Notes: generated from the sequence alone by a model not told the origin. A stretch of 64,000 nucleotides of DNA from Micromonospora lutea (GCF_016863535.1 NZ_BOPB01000028.1:1-64000), one strand, 5' to 3'. Positions 1 through 9,241 are shown, counted from the first letter of the stretch. Numbers and translations: made by a program.

Positions 1-330
1 ATCGTGCGACCAGGGTCCAGGTCCACCCGACCAGGTCTCCCCTTGGTCGGGATCTCGGCCTGTGCTGTCGCCCTTGGAGTCACGGTCGTCCTTCGCCTTC
101 TCGGCGGGGCCGCCGTCGCTGAGGTTCTGCCGCGCGCTGGCCGCCTGCTGTTCCGCGCCCTGTTGGGCGCCGCCGGACTTGTCGTCTCGTGCGGCCACCC
201 CGCCGACGGCGGCCAGACCGACCACGCCGGTCAGGCCAACCACTCCCGTGGCGACCCACAGCTTCCGGCGTCCAGCCGACATGCGGGGCTGGGGGGTGCT
301 GTCGTCGGGTGGCGTCGCGTAACTGGACAT
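1..330 (-). CDS. Membrane-anchored hypothetical protein, N-terminal part (truncated by window edge)
   Basis: The reading frame starts at ATG 330 behind a GGAAGG ribosome site and stays open to base 1, giving the first 110 residues; the C-terminus lies outside the window. After a short proline-rich cytoplasmic stretch comes a positive patch (GRRK, about residues 20-23) and one hydrophobic Ala/Val/Gly segment (about 24-48), then a long polar, charged, low-complexity region rich in Asp, Lys, Gly and Gln. This is a type II anchor or uncleaved signal with an extracellular disordered linker. No catalytic domain is visible in this part. It lies downstream of pepP on the same strand, 302 bases away. 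Function unknown. Confidence 0.6.
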   Translation of the reverse strand, partial: MSSYATPPDDSTPQPRMSAGRRKLWVATGVVGLTGVVGLAAVGGVAARDDKSGGAQQGAEQQAASARQNLSDGGPAEKAKDDRDSKGDSTGRDPDQGETWSGGPGPWSHD

Positions 331-632
331 CAAAGCCTTCCGCCCTTCCTCTACCGGATCGGGATGCACCATGCGAATTGGTGCTGGAAGCTACAAAAGG
401 GTTGGAGCCTCCGACGACCACCGTATGAGAAGGTTCCTCGCGAGAAGGGCGTATACGAAGAAAGCCCGCATTATGCCCCGATCGGGCATCGGGTATCCGT
501 CGCGGCACGTTCGGGCGAAAGCGGGTTGACCAGCGCAAACGTCGCTGACGGGGACAGACGGGGGCGGGCCCCGTGCCGGGCGATCAATGTCGCCGCCGGC
601 CCGGGGCCCGCCTCTGGTCGTACCGTCCGGGG
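331..632. other. Intergenic region between pepP and the truncated membrane protein
   Basis: This 302-base stretch holds no convincing gene; open frames across it lack a ribosome site and have no recognisable product. A GC-rich self-complementary block at about 597-612 (GCCGGCCCGGGGCCCGCC) just after the pepP stop could end its transcript. The right end, nearest 330, must carry the promoter for the truncated gene, but I cannot fix -35 or -10 boxes. Confidence 0.4.
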
Positions 633-2114
633 TCAGCCGGGCAGGCGCGGCCCGGCCTCGCGCTGCTCGGCCAGCCAGGTCTCCACCTCGTCGGCCTGGC
701 GCGGCAGGCCCGCCGACAGGTTCACCGCTCCGCCGGTGGTGACCAGGACGTCGTCCTCGATCCGGATACCGATGCCGCGCAGTTCCTCCGGCACCAGCTC
801 GTCCTCCGGCTGGAAGTACAGCCCCGGCTCGACGGTGAGCACGTACCCCTCGCCCAGGGTGCCGTCGCGGTACATCTCCTTGCGGGCGTTCGAGCAGTCG
901 TGCACGTCGATGCCGAGCATGTGCCCGAAGCCGTGCAGCGTCCAGCGCCGGTAGACCATGGACTTCTCGTCCATCGCCTCGTCCACGCTCACCGGCAGCA
1001 GTCCCAGGTCGGCCAGCCCTTCGGCGAGCACCCGCATGCACGTCAGGTGGACCTCCTTGAACGCCACCCCCGGCTTGATGAACTCGATGCCGGCCTGCTG
1101 TGCGGCGTAGACGATGTCGTAGACCTGGCGTTGCAGCGGGGTGAAGCGACCGTTGACCGGCAGCACCCGGGTCACGTCCGCCGTGTAGAGGTTGCGCCCC
1201 TCCACGCCCATGTCCATCAGCAGCAGCTCACCCGGACGGGTGACGCCGTGGTTGTGCACCCAGTGCAGGATCGTGGCGTGCTCGCCCGCGCCGACGATCG
1301 AGCCGTAGCCGACGTCGTTGCCGTCGTGCCGGGCGCGCAGCGCGAAGACACCCTCCAACAGCCGCTCGGAGATCCCCCGGTCGGCCGGCAGCACCCGGGC
1401 CACGTCCTCGAAGCCGCGTACCGTGGCGTCGATCGCCTCCTGGAGTTGGGCGATCTCCCACTCGTCCTTGACCAGCTTCAGCTCCGCGAGGGCGATCGCC
1501 AGCTCGCGGTCGCGGGCCGGCTGGTCCTCCTCGCGGGGGCCGTCCCAGGGCCGCACCGCGGCGTCCACCCGGGTGTCGAAGCCGCGCAGCACCCGGGTCC
1601 GCGCGGGGGCCAGCCCGGCCAGCGCCGCGTCCAGCTCGGTCAGGTCGGCGGTGGGCAGGCCCAGCTCGGTCGACTTCTCGGTCAGGGTGTGCCGCCGGCC
1701 CACCCACAGCTCGCCGTGCCGGCTGCGGAAGAACTCGTCGTTCTCCCGCGACGAGCGAGGACGCATGTACAGCGTGGCGTCGTGGCCGGAGCCGGTCGGC
1801 CGCAGCACCAGCACGCTGTCCGGGTCGTGGTCCCCGGTGAGGTACGCGAAGTCGCTGCCCGGCCGGAACCGGTACTCGGTGTCGTTGGCGCGTACCTTTT
1901 CACCGCCGGTGGGGATCACGAGCGTCTCGCCCGGGAAGGCCGCCGAGAGGGCGGCCCGGCGCTTGGCGTAGTTCGGCACCTCCGGCCGTGGGCCGACCGG
2001 CAGGGTGGTGTCCCGCCAGCCCTGCCGCATGAACTCCAGGAACGCCTGGGGGAAATCCGGGTCATGCGACTCCGTGCCGTCAGCCGGCTTGCCGTCGGTG
2101 CGTTCCTCGGTCAT
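633..2114 (-). CDS. pepP: Xaa-Pro aminopeptidase (M24B family)
   Basis: Cytoplasmic metallopeptidase that removes an N-terminal residue preceding proline. The 493-aa product has an N-terminal creatinase-like domain (about 40-210) and a C-terminal pita-bread M24 domain (about 215-475). The five dimetal ligands are visible: Asp301, Asp313, His398 (in HGFGHML), Glu429 (TVEPG) and Glu453 (RIEDD). Length and ligand order fit aminopeptidase P. The start at ATG 2114 is preferred over longer in-frame starts because upstream residues run into the divergent asnB leader and are not conserved-looking. It is divergent from asnB with 133 bases between starts, so the two promoters share this interval. Confidence 0.93.
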   Translation of the reverse strand: MTEERTDGKPADGTESHDPDFPQAFLEFMRQGWRDTTLPVGPRPEVPNYAKRRAALSAAFPGETLVIPTGGEKVRANDTEYRFRPGSDFAYLTGDHDPDSVLVLRPTGSGHDATLYMRPRSSRENDEFFRSRHGELWVGRRHTLTEKSTELGLPTADLTELDAALAGLAPARTRVLRGFDTRVDAAVRPWDGPREEDQPARDRELAIALAELKLVKDEWEIAQLQEAIDATVRGFEDVARVLPADRGISERLLEGVFALRARHDGNDVGYGSIVGAGEHATILHWVHNHGVTRPGELLLMDMGVEGRNLYTADVTRVLPVNGRFTPLQRQVYDIVYAAQQAGIEFIKPGVAFKEVHLTCMRVLAEGLADLGLLPVSVDEAMDEKSMVYRRWTLHGFGHMLGIDVHDCSNARKEMYRDGTLGEGYVLTVEPGLYFQPEDELVPEELRGIGIRIEDDVLVTTGGAVNLSAGLPRQADEVETWLAEQREAGPRLPG

Positions 2115-2247
2115 GCCCCGCTCCCTTCGCCTCATTGCTGATCCCGACGGTACCGCGAACCCGCCGAAGGTCGAGCCCTCGGTGCCTGCGGTGGTGAGCC
2201 CGGCAGTGCCGCGACGGCCGATCAGCACCCGTGGAAAGATGACGGAC

Positions 2248-4209
2248 ATGTGCGGACTCCTGGCTTTCTTCAGTGCGCGCGGCGACGCCGCCGCCCACCG
2301 CGACAACATCGCCGCGGCCTTGGAATGCCTGCACCACCGCGGCCCGGACGAGACCGGGGTCGAGGTGGTCGGCGACGCCTCCGGCCGGTACGCGGATGGG
2401 GTGTTCGCTCACAAGCGGTTGGCGATCATCGACGTCGCGCTCAGCCACGAGCCACTGCCCTACGCCGACGGGCGTTACCTGCTGACCTTCAACGGCGAGA
2501 TCTACAACTACATCGAGCTGCGCGAGGAGCTGATCCGCGACTTCGGTGCCCGGTTCGCCACCAACGGCGACGGGGAGGTCATCGTCGCCGGTTACCACTA
2601 CTGGGGTGAGCAGGTGCTCACCCGGCTGCGGGGCATGTTCGCCTTCGTCATCTGGGACCGGCAGCAACGTCGCGCGTTCGGTGCCCGCGACTACTACGGC
2701 ATCAAGCCGCTGCACTACCTGGAGACCGCCGACGGGCTCTATCTCGCCTCGGAGAAGAAGGCCCTGCTGCCCTTCGCCCACTCGGCGTACGCCGGGGACG
2801 CCGGGGTCGACACGGCCAACCTCAGCCATTACCTGACCCTGCAGTACGTGCCCGAGCCCGGCACCCTGCACAAGGGGATCAGCCGGATCGGCTCCGGCGA
2901 GTACCTCACCTGGGCCCCGGGTGGTCGGATCGACGTGCGGCGCTGGTACCGGCCGGTGTTCCGGCCCGCCTCGGTCGACGACGAGCAGAAGCTCTACCAC
3001 GAGATCCGGGAGACGCTGCGCGAGAGCGTCCGCATGCACATGCGTTCGGACGTGCCGGTCGGCTCGTTCCTGTCCAGCGGGATCGACTCGACCGCGGTGG
3101 TCGCCCTGGCGCGGGAGTTCAACCCGAACATCCTCACCTTCACCGTCGGCTACGACGTGCCGGGGTATTCGGAGATCGACGTCGCCCAGGAGTCGGCCCG
3201 CCACCTCGACGTGACCACCATCCCGACCAAGATCGGTCCGCAGGACATGATCGAGGCGCTGCCGAAGATCGTGTGGCACCTGGACGACCCGGTGGCCGAC
3301 CCGGCGCTGGTGCCGCTCTACTTCGTCGCCAAGAAGGCCGCCGAGCACGTCACCGTGGTCCTCTCCGGCGAGGGTGCCGACGAGTTCTTCGGCGGGTACA
3401 CGATCTACCGGGAGCCGCTCTCGCTGAGCAGCGTCAACGGCCTGCCCGGTGGCGTGCAGAAGGGCCTGCGGGCGGTCTCCAAGGCAATTCCGCAGGGCGT
3501 CAAGGGCAAGAGCTTCCTGGAGCGCGGCACCACGCCGATCGAGGAGCGCTACTACGGCAACGCTCGGATGTTCACCGAAGAGGAGAAGCAGCACCTGCTG
3601 CGCCGCTACGACCCCTCGGTGCGCTACACCGACGTGACCGCGCCGATCTACGCCGAGTGCACCGAGCTCGACGACGTCACCAAGATGCAGTACGTCGACC
3701 TCTACACCTGGCTACGCGGCGACATTCTGGTCAAGGCGGACCGGATCTCCATGGCGCACTCGCTGGAGGTGCGGGTGCCCTTCCTCGACCGGGCGGTGTT
3801 CGAGGTGGCGGCGAAGATCCCGGTCGAGTTGAAGCTGCCGCCGCGCTCCGACACCACCAAGTACGCCATGCGCCAGGCGTTGCAGGGTGTGGTGCCGCCG
3901 GCCATCGTCAACCGCAAGAAGCTGGGTTTCCCGACCCCGACCCGGGTCTGGCTGCGCGGTGAGATGTACGAGTGGGCCCGGCACGTGCTCTCCACCTCCG
4001 GTGCCGGTGACCTGCTCGACCTGTCCTACGCGCTGCGGCTGCTGGAGGAGCACAAGCGGGAGGAGGCCGACCACTCCCGCAAGGTGTGGACGGTGCTGAT
4101 CTTCTGCATCTGGCACGCGATCTTCGTCGCGAAGACCCTCGACCCGGGCATCCAGCGCAACCAGTCGGCCCTGCTGACCAAGCCCGTCGTCGGCTCGATG
4201 GTGCGCTGA
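2248..4209 (+). CDS. asnB: Asparagine synthetase (glutamine-hydrolysing)
   Basis: Makes asparagine from aspartate, ATP and glutamine nitrogen. The 653-aa protein has an N-terminal class II glutamine amidotransferase domain (1 to about 210) whose nucleophile is Cys2 (MCGLLAF), with FNGEIYNY (81-88) and the C-terminal synthetase domain carrying the PP-loop SSGIDST (about 276-282). ATG 2248 is chosen over ATG 2239 because Cys must become the N-terminal residue after Met removal; GGAAAG at 2233-2238 is a suitable ribosome site. It is a stand-alone gene ended by a strong hairpin. AsnB-like enzymes also occur in natural-product and envelope pathways, but nothing nearby suggests this. Confidence 0.93.
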   Translation: MCGLLAFFSARGDAAAHRDNIAAALECLHHRGPDETGVEVVGDASGRYADGVFAHKRLAIIDVALSHEPLPYADGRYLLTFNGEIYNYIELREELIRDFGARFATNGDGEVIVAGYHYWGEQVLTRLRGMFAFVIWDRQQRRAFGARDYYGIKPLHYLETADGLYLASEKKALLPFAHSAYAGDAGVDTANLSHYLTLQYVPEPGTLHKGISRIGSGEYLTWAPGGRIDVRRWYRPVFRPASVDDEQKLYHEIRETLRESVRMHMRSDVPVGSFLSSGIDSTAVVALAREFNPNILTFTVGYDVPGYSEIDVAQESARHLDVTTIPTKIGPQDMIEALPKIVWHLDDPVADPALVPLYFVAKKAAEHVTVVLSGEGADEFFGGYTIYREPLSLSSVNGLPGGVQKGLRAVSKAIPQGVKGKSFLERGTTPIEERYYGNARMFTEEEKQHLLRRYDPSVRYTDVTAPIYAECTELDDVTKMQYVDLYTWLRGDILVKADRISMAHSLEVRVPFLDRAVFEVAAKIPVELKLPPRSDTTKYAMRQALQGVVPPAIVNRKKLGFPTPTRVWLRGEMYEWARHVLSTSGAGDLLDLSYALRLLEEHKREEADHSRKVWTVLIFCIWHAIFVAKTLDPGIQRNQSALLTKPVVGSMVR

Positions 4210-4220
4210 GGTGTAAGGAA

Positions 4221-4263
4221 GGGCCCCCTGTTAACGCCTCGCGTATAACAGGGGGCCCTTTTT
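4221..4263. terminator. Intrinsic terminator between convergent asnB and LPMO genes
   Basis: A perfect 13-base inverted repeat, GGGCCCCCTGTTA (4221-4233) and its complement (4246-4258), is followed by TTTTT on the + strand. It closes asnB and may also act on the converging LPMO transcript. A near copy sits at 16908-16945. Confidence 0.9.
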
Positions 4264-4278
4264 AACACCTGATCACGG

Positions 4279-5388
4279 TCAGCTGCAGGTGACCGTGGGC
4301 GTTGCGTTGCTGCCGCTGGCGAGGAAGCCGAACGTCGTGCTGGCGTTGGGCGCGAGGTTGCCGTTGTACGCCACGTTGCGGACCGTCACCGACGATCCGG
4401 ACGCGGAGTGGGTCGCGTTCCAGACCTGGCTGATCTGCTGACCGCTGGGCCAGGTCCAGCTCGCGGTCCAGCCGTTCAACGCCGCGGTGCCGGTGTTCTT
4501 GACCTCGACCTCACCCTGGAACCCACCGGACCAGCTGTTGGTCACCTTGAAGGTGGCCGTGCAGGCACCGTTGCCGGGCGGCGGCGTGGTCGGGTTCGGC
4601 GGCGGGGTGGTGGGGTTCGGCGGCGGGGTGGTCGGGTTCGGCGGAGGCGTGGTCGGGTTCGGCGGCGGCGTGGTCTGGTTGCCGCCGATGCCGGTCACCT
4701 CACCGTTGCCGCCGTCGAAGACCACGTCAGAGCAGCCGAAGAAGTTCTCCTGGCTGTCCGAGCGGACCCACCGGGAGTAGATGATGTGCCGGCCGCTCTT
4801 GCCCGAGGGCAGGTTGCCGGTGAAGTAGTAGTGACCGTCGTTGGTGCCGACCGCACCGCGCTGCGGCGGGTTGGTCACCGTCAGGAACGGCTGGGCCTCC
4901 AGGTCGCTCCAGGCCAGCGCCCGGGTCGGGCTCCAGCTGTCCCTGGTCACGTAGAAGTAGAACGTGCCCGGGTGGTGCGCCCAGTTGCTGTACCGGAACT
5001 CGATGCTGCGACCGGCCGTCAGGTGCGTCAGCGGCCAGTCGTTGCGGGCCAGGTCGTAGCCGCGGAAGCCGGTGGCTCCACCGCTGCACAGCTGGCCGTC
5101 CGGGATGAAGCCGGTGGTCCGACCGCCGGCGTCCGAACGCAGCACGCTGAACCAGTTGTAGAGCGAGTTCGTCCCGCTCTGCGCGACGGCGGCGGCACAG
5201 GCCGGGTTGTTCGGCCTGATCTCACCGGTCTGGGTGAGGCCGTCGCGCCAACACATGTAGGTGCGGGCGCCCGGCGTCATCGCCGCGCCGTGCGCGGCGG
5301 CCGGCTCGGGGCTGGCGGTCACAACGACCGCGCCCGCGAGAAAAGTGAAAGCCGCGGTGATCAGTGCGGCCAAGCGTGGACGGTGCAC
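4279..5388 (-). CDS. Secreted AA10 lytic polysaccharide monooxygenase with C-terminal CBM2
   Basis: Copper enzyme that oxidatively cleaves crystalline chitin or cellulose outside the cell. The 369-aa precursor has a signal peptide (1-32) ending in AAA before HGAAM, so His33 becomes the mature N-terminus, the first ligand of the histidine brace. The second ligand is His138 or His139 (NWAHHPGT). The AA10 domain covers about 33-230. A Pro/Thr linker with the 7-residue unit NPTTPPP repeated (about 238-272) leads to a CBM2 (about 275-369; conserved Trp in NSWSGGF, GWTASW). CBM2 favours cellulose but also binds chitin; which substrate is used cannot be told. It may supply oligosaccharides to the NgcEFG importer at 50.8-54.2 kb. 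Confidence 0.92.
   Translation of the reverse strand: MHRPRLAALITAAFTFLAGAVVVTASPEPAAAHGAAMTPGARTYMCWRDGLTQTGEIRPNNPACAAAVAQSGTNSLYNWFSVLRSDAGGRTTGFIPDGQLCSGGATGFRGYDLARNDWPLTHLTAGRSIEFRYSNWAHHPGTFYFYVTRDSWSPTRALAWSDLEAQPFLTVTNPPQRGAVGTNDGHYYFTGNLPSGKSGRHIIYSRWVRSDSQENFFGCSDVVFDGGNGEVTGIGGNQTTPPPNPTTPPPNPTTPPPNPTTPPPNPTTPPPGNGACTATFKVTNSWSGGFQGEVEVKNTGTAALNGWTASWTWPSGQQISQVWNATHSASGSSVTVRNVAYNGNLAPNASTTFGFLASGSNATPTVTCS
4580..4680 (-). repeat. 21-base tandem repeat encoding the LPMO linker
   Basis: About five tandem copies of a 21-base unit (+ strand core GTGGTCGGGTTCGGCGGCGG) encode NPTTPPP repeats inside the LPMO gene. Copy number of such linkers changes readily by slippage. Confidence 0.85.
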
Positions 5389-5787
5389 GGGTTCTCCTGA
5401 CTCGCAGGGCGCATTGCGTGGTGCGCCCCGCCGAATGCGCGGGTGGCGGAATGGTGCCGCCCCCGCTGCTGCGGGCGAATACGACTACGCGGCGACCGTG
5501 CGGACGGGGTTGGATGGCCCGGCCGGCACGCTGTCGCCAGCGGAGTGTCGACGCGTGAATGCCCTCGCGTGATGTGATGCCCGGCGCCGGTGAACGCGCA
5601 GCCCCCGCGCCACCCGGCATCCACATCCCACCATGCCGCGTCGCTCGGCGCAATAGTCATACCTCGATGTGTCAAAACGGCCGGTTTCGCACCGACCAGG
5701 TCTCGCCAATACCGTGGCTTCCACGCCCTCGCACGTGCCCCTTGTGCCAGCCTGGGCATCACGTACGGCAGACGGAAGGACCTGACG
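5389..5787. other. Divergent intergenic region between LPMO and sugar kinase
   Basis: This 399-base stretch separates the divergent LPMO (start 5388) and PfkB kinase (start 5788). Open frames over it have neither a ribosome site nor a recognisable product. It must hold both promoters. I looked for the CebR-type palindrome TGGGAGCGCTCCCA and for a dre-like site (ACTGGTCTAGACCA) and saw neither. Confidence 0.4.
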
Positions 5788-6723
5788 ATGGGATACGCGG
5801 TGGTGCTCGGCGAGGCGCTCGTCGACCTGCTGGACACCGAGTGCGACGGTGCGCCGGTCTACCGGCAGGCGATCGGTGGTGGGCCGCTGAACGTCGCCGT
5901 CGGTGTCGCTCGGCTCGGTGGCGCGGTGCAGTTCGTCGGGTCGCTCGGCGACGACGTGCTCGCCGACCGGATCCGCGCCTTCCTCACCGCCGAACAGGTG
6001 GGACTGGCCGGCGTGGCCACCGTCGCGGTACCGACCACACTGGCCGTGGCCACCTTCTCCGGTGCGGAGCCGGACTTCCGCTTCTACGGCGAGCCGCCCT
6101 CCTACTCGCTGCTCGGACCCGACGAACTCGACGTCGCCCTGGTCGAGGAGGCCGACGTGCTGTACTGCGGCTCGATCGTGCTGCTGGCGCCGAAGACGTT
6201 GGCCGCTGCCCGCCGGGCCTGGGCGGCGGCACCGAGGCTGCGGGTGTTCGATCCGAACGTCCGTCCCCGGCTGCTGGCCGGCCCGCACGCGCTGGCCGAA
6301 CTGCGCGAGGTGGTCGCCGAGTTCGCCGCCGGAGCGCACCTGGTCAAGCTCAGCGCCGCCGACGCGGAACAGCTCTACCCCGGTGAGCCGGTCGAGTCGG
6401 TGGCGGTCTACCTGCGCGAACTGGGCGCGGCCACCGTCGTGGTCACCCTCGGTGCCGCCGGCGCGGTGGTCGCCGCCGCAGATGCCGATCCGGTACGCGT
6501 GCCCGCACCGAAGGTGGCCGCCGTCGACGCCACCGGTGGAGGTGACTCGGTGATGGCCGCCCTCGTCGCCGACCTGCTGACCGGCGGCGAGCCGGTCGAG
6601 CCGTCCGGCTGGCACGCCCGGGTCGGCTACGCGCTGCGGGTCGCCGGCCTCGTCTGTGAGCGTCCCGGCGGCGCGGTCGCCATGCCCACCCGGGCCGAGG
6701 TGCGCGAACGCTTCGGCGACTGA
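5788..6723 (+). CDS. PfkB-family carbohydrate kinase (fructokinase-like)
   Basis: ATP-dependent sugar kinase of the ribokinase fold, 311 aa, the usual length. The N-terminal PfkB signature is seen at GGGPLNVAVG (about 29-38) and the C-terminal anion-hole/catalytic motif DATGGGDS (247-254), with Asp253 as the general base. The usual DTTGAGD is changed to DATGGGD, still with the key Asp. The start ATG 5788 follows GGAAGGA at 5773-5779. The substrate (fructose or another sugar) is not set by sequence alone. It is divergent from the LPMO gene and not in an operon. Confidence 0.82.
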   Translation: MGYAVVLGEALVDLLDTECDGAPVYRQAIGGGPLNVAVGVARLGGAVQFVGSLGDDVLADRIRAFLTAEQVGLAGVATVAVPTTLAVATFSGAEPDFRFYGEPPSYSLLGPDELDVALVEEADVLYCGSIVLLAPKTLAAARRAWAAAPRLRVFDPNVRPRLLAGPHALAELREVVAEFAAGAHLVKLSAADAEQLYPGEPVESVAVYLRELGAATVVVTLGAAGAVVAAADADPVRVPAPKVAAVDATGGGDSVMAALVADLLTGGEPVEPSGWHARVGYALRVAGLVCERPGGAVAMPTRAEVRERFGD

Positions 6724-6818
6724 CCGGCCGCCCCGGCTCGCGGCCACTGATCGCGGCACCACACCGAGGGTGGCCCGGTGCCGCTGTCGACAGGACCCCG
6801 TGGCACGCGATGGCGAGG

Positions 6819-7655
6819 TCAGGCGGTGCCGTCGAGTTCGGCGTACCCACGCCGGGCGGCGGTCAGCGCGTGGCGGGCCGGGAACGGGGCGTCGGCGGCG
6901 ACCCGCTCCGGCGGTGCGCCGCCGGTGTGCCCGGCCCGGATCAGCCAGGCCAACTCCACCAGTTGGGCGTGCTGGGCCCGAACGAACTCCGCGTCGACCG
7001 GCTCGCCGTGTCCGGGTACGACCACCGTCGAAGGTGAGATCGACCGCGACAGCTCGGCCAGCGCGTCGGGCCACTGCAGCGGGTACGAGTCCTCGAACGC
7101 CGGGGGACCGGCCTGCTCGACCAGATCACCGGCGATCAGCAGGTCGGCGTCGGGCACCTGCACGACCAGGTCGGCATCGGTGTGTCCCCGCCCGGGATGA
7201 CGCAGCACCACCCGACGGCCACCGATGTCGAGGACCGCCTCGGTACGCACGGTGTGGGTGGGTGCCAGCAGCACGGTGTCGGCCAGTTCGGCGGCGAGTT
7301 CAGGATGCCCGGGGTGCAGTTCCGCGTACGCCTCCCGGCGCAACCGGTCCGCCTCGTCGCGGATCGCCGTGGCGGCCAGCTCATGCGCCCAGACCGGCCG
7401 GGGCGGGTCACCGGCGAGCGTGGCGTTGCCGAAGCAGTGGTCGAAGTGGTGGTGGGTGTTCACCAGCGTCAGCGGGTCGGCGGTGACCACGCGTACCGCA
7501 GTGGCCAGCTCGGCGGCCTGCCCGGCGGTGGAAAGGGTGTCGACCAGCAGCGCCGCGCCGTCGCCCAGCACCAGCGTGACATTGACCGCGAGCACCGGCT
7601 CACGCAGTACGAGCACCCGGTCGGCGACCTCGACGAACCGGCCCGGCGGCGTCAT
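6819..7655 (-). CDS. Metallo-beta-lactamase-fold hydrolase
   Basis: A 278-aa MBL-fold protein. The zinc-binding signature is THHHFDH (67-73; His68, His70, Asp72, His73), with further ligands likely in HPGRGHTDAD (about 155-164) and VVPGHGE (about 211-217). The family includes glyoxalase II-like thioesterases and other hydrolases; the exact substrate is unknown. Its ATG overlaps the stop of the upstream hotdog thioesterase by 4 bases (ATGA), so the two are translationally coupled and may act on the same thioester chemistry. Confidence 0.85.
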   Translation of the reverse strand: MTPPGRFVEVADRVLVLREPVLAVNVTLVLGDGAALLVDTLSTAGQAAELATAVRVVTADPLTLVNTHHHFDHCFGNATLAGDPPRPVWAHELAATAIRDEADRLRREAYAELHPGHPELAAELADTVLLAPTHTVRTEAVLDIGGRRVVLRHPGRGHTDADLVVQVPDADLLIAGDLVEQAGPPAFEDSYPLQWPDALAELSRSISPSTVVVPGHGEPVDAEFVRAQHAQLVELAWLIRAGHTGGAPPERVAADAPFPARHALTAARRGYAELDGTA

Positions 7656-8056
7656 GCCGTGCCACCGGCGCGTTGCATGAACCGGGCCCGGTCGACCAGG
7701 ACCCGCTCCACCCGCCCCGCAGCGACAGTCTGCCCGCCCTCGGTGACATCGATCTCGAACACCAGCCGGCGTCGGTCGACCTCGGTCAGCCGGGCCTGCG
7801 CCGTGACCGTGCGGCCCACCGGTGTCGCGGCCCGGTGCTCCAGCTCCACCCGGGTGCCCACGGTGGTGGCGCCGTCGGGCAGATGGCGGGCGGTCGCGGT
7901 CACGGTCGCCGCCTCGGCCAGGGCCAGCACCCGTGGCGTGCCGAGCACCGGGAGGTCACCGGAGCCGACCGCCTGAGCGGTGTCGGCGTCGGTGACGGTC
8001 AACTCGACCCGGGCGGTCAGACCCGGGGCCAGGGCTTGATCCGGTAGCTCCCGCAT
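7652..8056 (-). CDS. Hotdog-fold thioesterase (FlK-like)
   Basis: A 134-aa protein with the pattern of the fluoroacetyl-CoA thioesterase-like hotdog family: SGDLPVLGTPRVLALAEAA (about 32-50) with the conserved Glu in the long helix, then TTVGTRVELEHRAATPVG (about 63-80) with the His-containing strand. Members hydrolyse small acyl-CoA thioesters; the family name does not imply fluoroacetate here. The ATG at 8056 lies 6 bases after TACGCT, a likely -10 box, so the mRNA is probably leaderless. It overlaps the MBL gene downstream. Confidence 0.75.
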   Translation of the reverse strand: MRELPDQALAPGLTARVELTVTDADTAQAVGSGDLPVLGTPRVLALAEAATVTATARHLPDGATTVGTRVELEHRAATPVGRTVTAQARLTEVDRRRLVFEIDVTEGGQTVAAGRVERVLVDRARFMQRAGGTA

Positions 8057-8180
8057 GGCCACAGCGTAGGTGCTCGGGGAGGCCCGGACCACGCGGCCGG
8101 GCAGATGCGCCACGTGCGCCACGACGCCGCAGGTGCTCCTGCGTCCGGTCGTGCGCATCTCGCCGCTAACCTTGTCCGCG

Positions 8181-9209
8181 ATGTCTGCCGTGACCGACCC
8201 CCAGCCCCCAGCCCCGACCGAGGCGCCCGCCCCGCGCGACGGCGGGCGTCGCCGTGTCATCGCCATGTCGGTCTGGGGCGTCGCCTTCGTGGCGGGCTGG
8301 CTGGTCATCGGCCTGCCCACCGACCCGGTGTACGCGTTCTTCTGGATCTGGGCCGGCACCATCGCCTGGTACTCCGCCCGCCCGTGGCGCAGCCACCTGC
8401 GCTTCGCCCGGGACTGGGTGCCGGTGGTGCTGCTGCTGGTGGCCTACAACCTCTCCCGTGGGTTCGCCTACCACGACGGGACGGTGCCGCACGCCTACGA
8501 GCTGATCCTGGCGGACCGCCTGATGTTCGGCTGGGCGATGGACGGCCAGGTGCCGACCGTCTGGTTGCAGCAGCACCTGTACCAGCCGGAGGTGCGCTGG
8601 TGGGACGTCCTCGTCAGCTGGGTGTACTTCTCGCACTTCGTGGCGGCGCTGGCCGCCGCGGCGGTGCTCTGGATGCGTGAGCGCAGCCGGTGGGCGGCGT
8701 TCATGCGTCGCTGGTTCTTCCTCTGCGCCACCGGCCTGATCACCTACTTCCTCTACCCGGCCGCGCCGCCCTGGTGGGCGGCGCAGAACGGGCTGATCGA
8801 GGAGGTCGCGCGGATCTCCACCCGGGGCTGGAAGGCGTTCGGCATGCACGGCGCGGGCAATCTGCTCAACGCCGGGCAACTGGCCTCGAACCCGGTGGCC
8901 GCGATGCCGTCGCTGCACACCGCCTTCGCCCTGTTCGTGGTGCTGTTCTTTCTGCGTAGCGTCCGGCTCCGCTGGTGGCCCCTCCTGCTGGCCTACCCGC
9001 TGGCGATGACCTTCACCCTGGTCTACAGCGGCGAGCACTACGTGATCGACGTGCTGGTGGGCTGGGCGTACGTCGGGATGACCTTCGTGGCGGTCGGTTG
9101 GGCCGAACGTTGGTGGGCCCGCCGGAAAGCCCGCCACGCTCCGACCGACCCACCCACCACCGTCGACGACGTGGCCGTGCCGTCGTCGGCCGTTCCCACC
9201 CGCCGCTGA
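8181..9209 (+). CDS. PAP2-superfamily integral membrane phosphatase/transferase
   Basis: A 342-aa polytopic membrane protein with about six hydrophobic segments (about 29-46, 52-66, 79-93, 147-165, 176-195, 243-260, 266-282). The PAP2 catalytic motifs are AMPSLHTAF (241-249, His246) and SGEHYVIDVLVG (283-294, His286 and Asp290). This layout, with a long N-terminal membrane part, resembles the inositol-phosphorylceramide-synthase-like branch of PAP2, so it may be a lipid phosphate phosphatase or head-group transferase. The start ATG 8181 lies 8 bases after TAACCT, suggesting a leaderless transcript. Confidence 0.85.
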   Translation: MSAVTDPQPPAPTEAPAPRDGGRRRVIAMSVWGVAFVAGWLVIGLPTDPVYAFFWIWAGTIAWYSARPWRSHLRFARDWVPVVLLLVAYNLSRGFAYHDGTVPHAYELILADRLMFGWAMDGQVPTVWLQQHLYQPEVRWWDVLVSWVYFSHFVAALAAAAVLWMRERSRWAAFMRRWFFLCATGLITYFLYPAAPPWWAAQNGLIEEVARISTRGWKAFGMHGAGNLLNAGQLASNPVAAMPSLHTAFALFVVLFFLRSVRLRWWPLLLAYPLAMTFTLVYSGEHYVIDVLVGWAYVGMTFVAVGWAERWWARRKARHAPTDPPTTVDDVAVPSSAVPTRR

Positions 9210-9216
9210 CCCGTCC

Positions 9217-9233
9217 CGCGACGACCTGTCGCG
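9217..9233. terminator. Short GC hairpin between convergent PAP2 and PH-domain genes
   Basis: CGCGAC (9217-9222) and GTCGCG (9228-9233) form a 6-base stem with a 5-base loop in the 32-base gap between two convergent genes. No T tract follows; a weak candidate terminator. Confidence 0.35.
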
Positions 9234-9241
9234 TCGGTCGG

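Noticed and set aside
573-2141. Long + strand open frame opposite pepP
   Set aside because: pepP on the other strand has all M24 motifs; this frame has low-complexity Gly/His/Pro/Arg composition typical of GC-rich antisense frames.
4580-4680. Regularly spaced 21-base repeats that could look like a CRISPR array
   Set aside because: Units are directly tandem with no spacers and encode the NPTTPPP linker of the LPMO.
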